A stretch of DNA of 7,163 nucleotides, taken from contig DHIW01000041.1 in NCBI GenBank assembly GCA_002404015.1, positions 1 through 7,163 on the forward strand, in the 5' to 3' direction. Made by a program: the position numbers and the translations under genes. The stretch's first letter is position 1. Each line of letters starts with the position of its first letter. The notes below the pieces were generated by a model. The model was not told where the DNA came from and made no database searches. It was given only the letters and a program-made list of their open reading frames with translations. Below are positions 6,220 to 7,163 of this stretch, in pieces. The stretch comes from Chloroflexi bacterium UBA4736 (GTDB lineage: Bacteria > Chloroflexota > Dormibacteria > Dormibacterales > Dormibacteraceae).

Positions 6220-7095
6220 CTAGAGGTTGTGGCGCGCCCATTCCACCGCGCCGACAAGCCCGCCCCGGTCGCCCAGCCTGGCCCGGCGGAGGCGCGGCCG
6301 GCGGTTGGGCTTGATGAAGGGCGAGCCCCGCAGCGTCGCGGTCAGGACGGGCTCCACCACCTTCCAGGAGCGGGTGATGCCGCCCCCCATCACGATCACG
6401 TCGGGATCGACCAGGTTGGTCAGGTTGATCAGCCCGATCCCCATATAAGTGGCGGCGCGGTTCACGATCATTCGGGCCTCCAGGTCGCCCTTCGAGGCGG
6501 CTTCGAACAGCTCCGAGGTGGACTCGCCGGTCTGGGCCGCCAGCTGGCGGCCGCCGCAGAAGACCTCGATGCAGCCGCGCTGGCCGCAGCCGTCCAGGGG
6601 CCCGTCGGGGTCGACGACCGTGTGCCCGATCTCACCCGCAGAGCCGTGACTGCCCGAGTAGAGGCGGCCGCCGAGGATGAGCGCGCCGCCGACCCCCGTG
6701 CTCCAGGTCACGTAGACGAGGTTGACCGCGCCCCGGCCGGCGCCCTGGTGGTACTCACCCAGGCCGGCCAGGTTGGCGTCGTTCTCGAGGTAGGCCGGGC
6801 AGCCCACCGCCTGCTCGAGGAGGGCCGTCAGGGGCACGTTGCGCCAGCCCGGCAGGTTGGGCGGGTTGACCAGTACGCCGCGCCTGGTGTCGATCGGCCC
6901 CGGCGCGCCGATGGCAAGGCTGCGCACCTTCTCGCGACCGCTGTGTTTCTCGATCTGGGCGGCCGCCCACTCGACGACGCGCTCGGGCGTCTTGAGCAAG
7001 GGCGTGCGGGCACGTGCCGTGGCCGTAATCCGGCCGTCCGAGCGCGCCAGGGCGACGCGGACCTGGGTACCCCCGAGGTCGATCCCGGCGATCAC
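6220..7095 (-). CDS. ROK-family sugar kinase (glucokinase-like)
   Basis: Cytoplasmic ATP-dependent sugar kinase of the ROK family, 291 residues, close to the usual length and without the N-terminal helix-turn-helix of ROK repressors, so an enzyme is expected. Visible motifs: phosphate-binding DLGGT at 6-10, GAPGPID at 63-69, catalytic-site LENDANLAGLGE at 103-114 with the presumed base Asp106, STGVGG at 132-137, GEIGH at 154-158 and GGGI at 237-240. The zinc-binding segment keeps His158, Cys170 and Cys175, but the first Cys of the usual CxCGxxGCxE pattern is Asp168. Glucose is the default substrate; N-acetylmannosamine, N-acetylglucosamine or fructose cannot be excluded. GTG at 7095 is the first start after an in-frame TAG at 7113-7111; no good ribosome binding site is seen. 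An open frame from beyond the right edge ends in TGA overlapping this GTG. Confidence 0.93.
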   Translation of the reverse strand: MIAGIDLGGTQVRVALARSDGRITATARARTPLLKTPERVVEWAAAQIEKHSGREKVRSLAIGAPGPIDTRRGVLVNPPNLPGWRNVPLTALLEQAVGCPAYLENDANLAGLGEYHQGAGRGAVNLVYVTWSTGVGGALILGGRLYSGSHGSAGEIGHTVVDPDGPLDGCGQRGCIEVFCGGRQLAAQTGESTSELFEAASKGDLEARMIVNRAATYMGIGLINLTNLVDPDVIVMGGGITRSWKVVEPVLTATLRGSPFIKPNRRPRLRRARLGDRGGLVGAVEWARHNL

Positions 7096-7139
7096 CTGTC
7101 GAAGGCTGTGCTAAGCGGCACCAAACAGGCCGTTGAAAG

Positions 7140-7163
7140 AGGAATCGACGGTGCTTCGGCGCC
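7140..7163. repeat. 24-bp direct repeat, copy 2 (at window edge)
   Basis: Exact match to 6177-6200 in the same orientation, 963 bases away. It lies upstream of the ROK start and ends with the last base of the window, so the true repeat may be longer. Together the two copies bracket the whole ROK gene. Confidence 0.95.

Noticed and set aside
6160..6222. Fusion of the ROK kinase and tRNA nucleotidyltransferase by read-through, since both are in the same frame
   Set aside because: A clear TAG separates them with only 18 codons between, and both proteins have complete, independent family boundaries.

Overview
The window comes from a GC-rich bacterial chromosome. It carries six complete or nearly complete genes plus one truncated gene, all on the minus strand and tightly packed, so transcription runs from right to left. 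The two substrate-binding proteins have lipoprotein signal peptides, and several genes use GTG, TTG or (inferred) ATT starts. The base composition and protein style fit a soil-type Chloroflexota, Dormibacterota or actinobacterial lineage. There is no rRNA or marker gene to settle this, so the taxonomic guess is weak.

In transcription order: a ROK-family sugar kinase (7095-6220); a class II CCA-adding/poly(A)-polymerase-type tRNA nucleotidyltransferase with an HD domain (6165-4834); a divergent BMP/PnrA-family lipoprotein (4832-3822); a canonical BMP/PnrA-family lipoprotein (3727-2690); a double-domain ABC ATPase of the nucleoside/sugar type (2679-1132); a permease of the same importer (1135-38); and the first codons of what should be the second permease (23 to beyond base 1). 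The last five form a BMP-type ABC import operon with two adjacent binding-protein paralogues. The likely cargo is a nucleoside or a related molecule, but no catabolic gene in the window confirms the ligand.

There is no intergenic gap longer than 94 bases. Gene junctions include a 4-base GTGA overlap (ATPase/permease), a 1-base gap (tRNA nucleotidyltransferase/divergent BMP) and a 10-base gap (BMP/ATPase). No RNA genes, CRISPR arrays, insertion sequences or convincing Rho-independent terminators were seen.

I see no wholly new system. The points worth a second look are: an exact 24-bp direct repeat bracketing the ROK kinase; a probable ATT start codon with a strong ribosome binding site that restores the lipoprotein signal of the divergent BMP protein; pocket-motif loss in that paralogue with two equally spaced cysteine pairs retained in both paralogues; an 11-bp tandem duplication exactly at the permease/permease junction; and substitutions at a catalytic position (tRNA nucleotidyltransferase) and a zinc-ligand position (ROK kinase).
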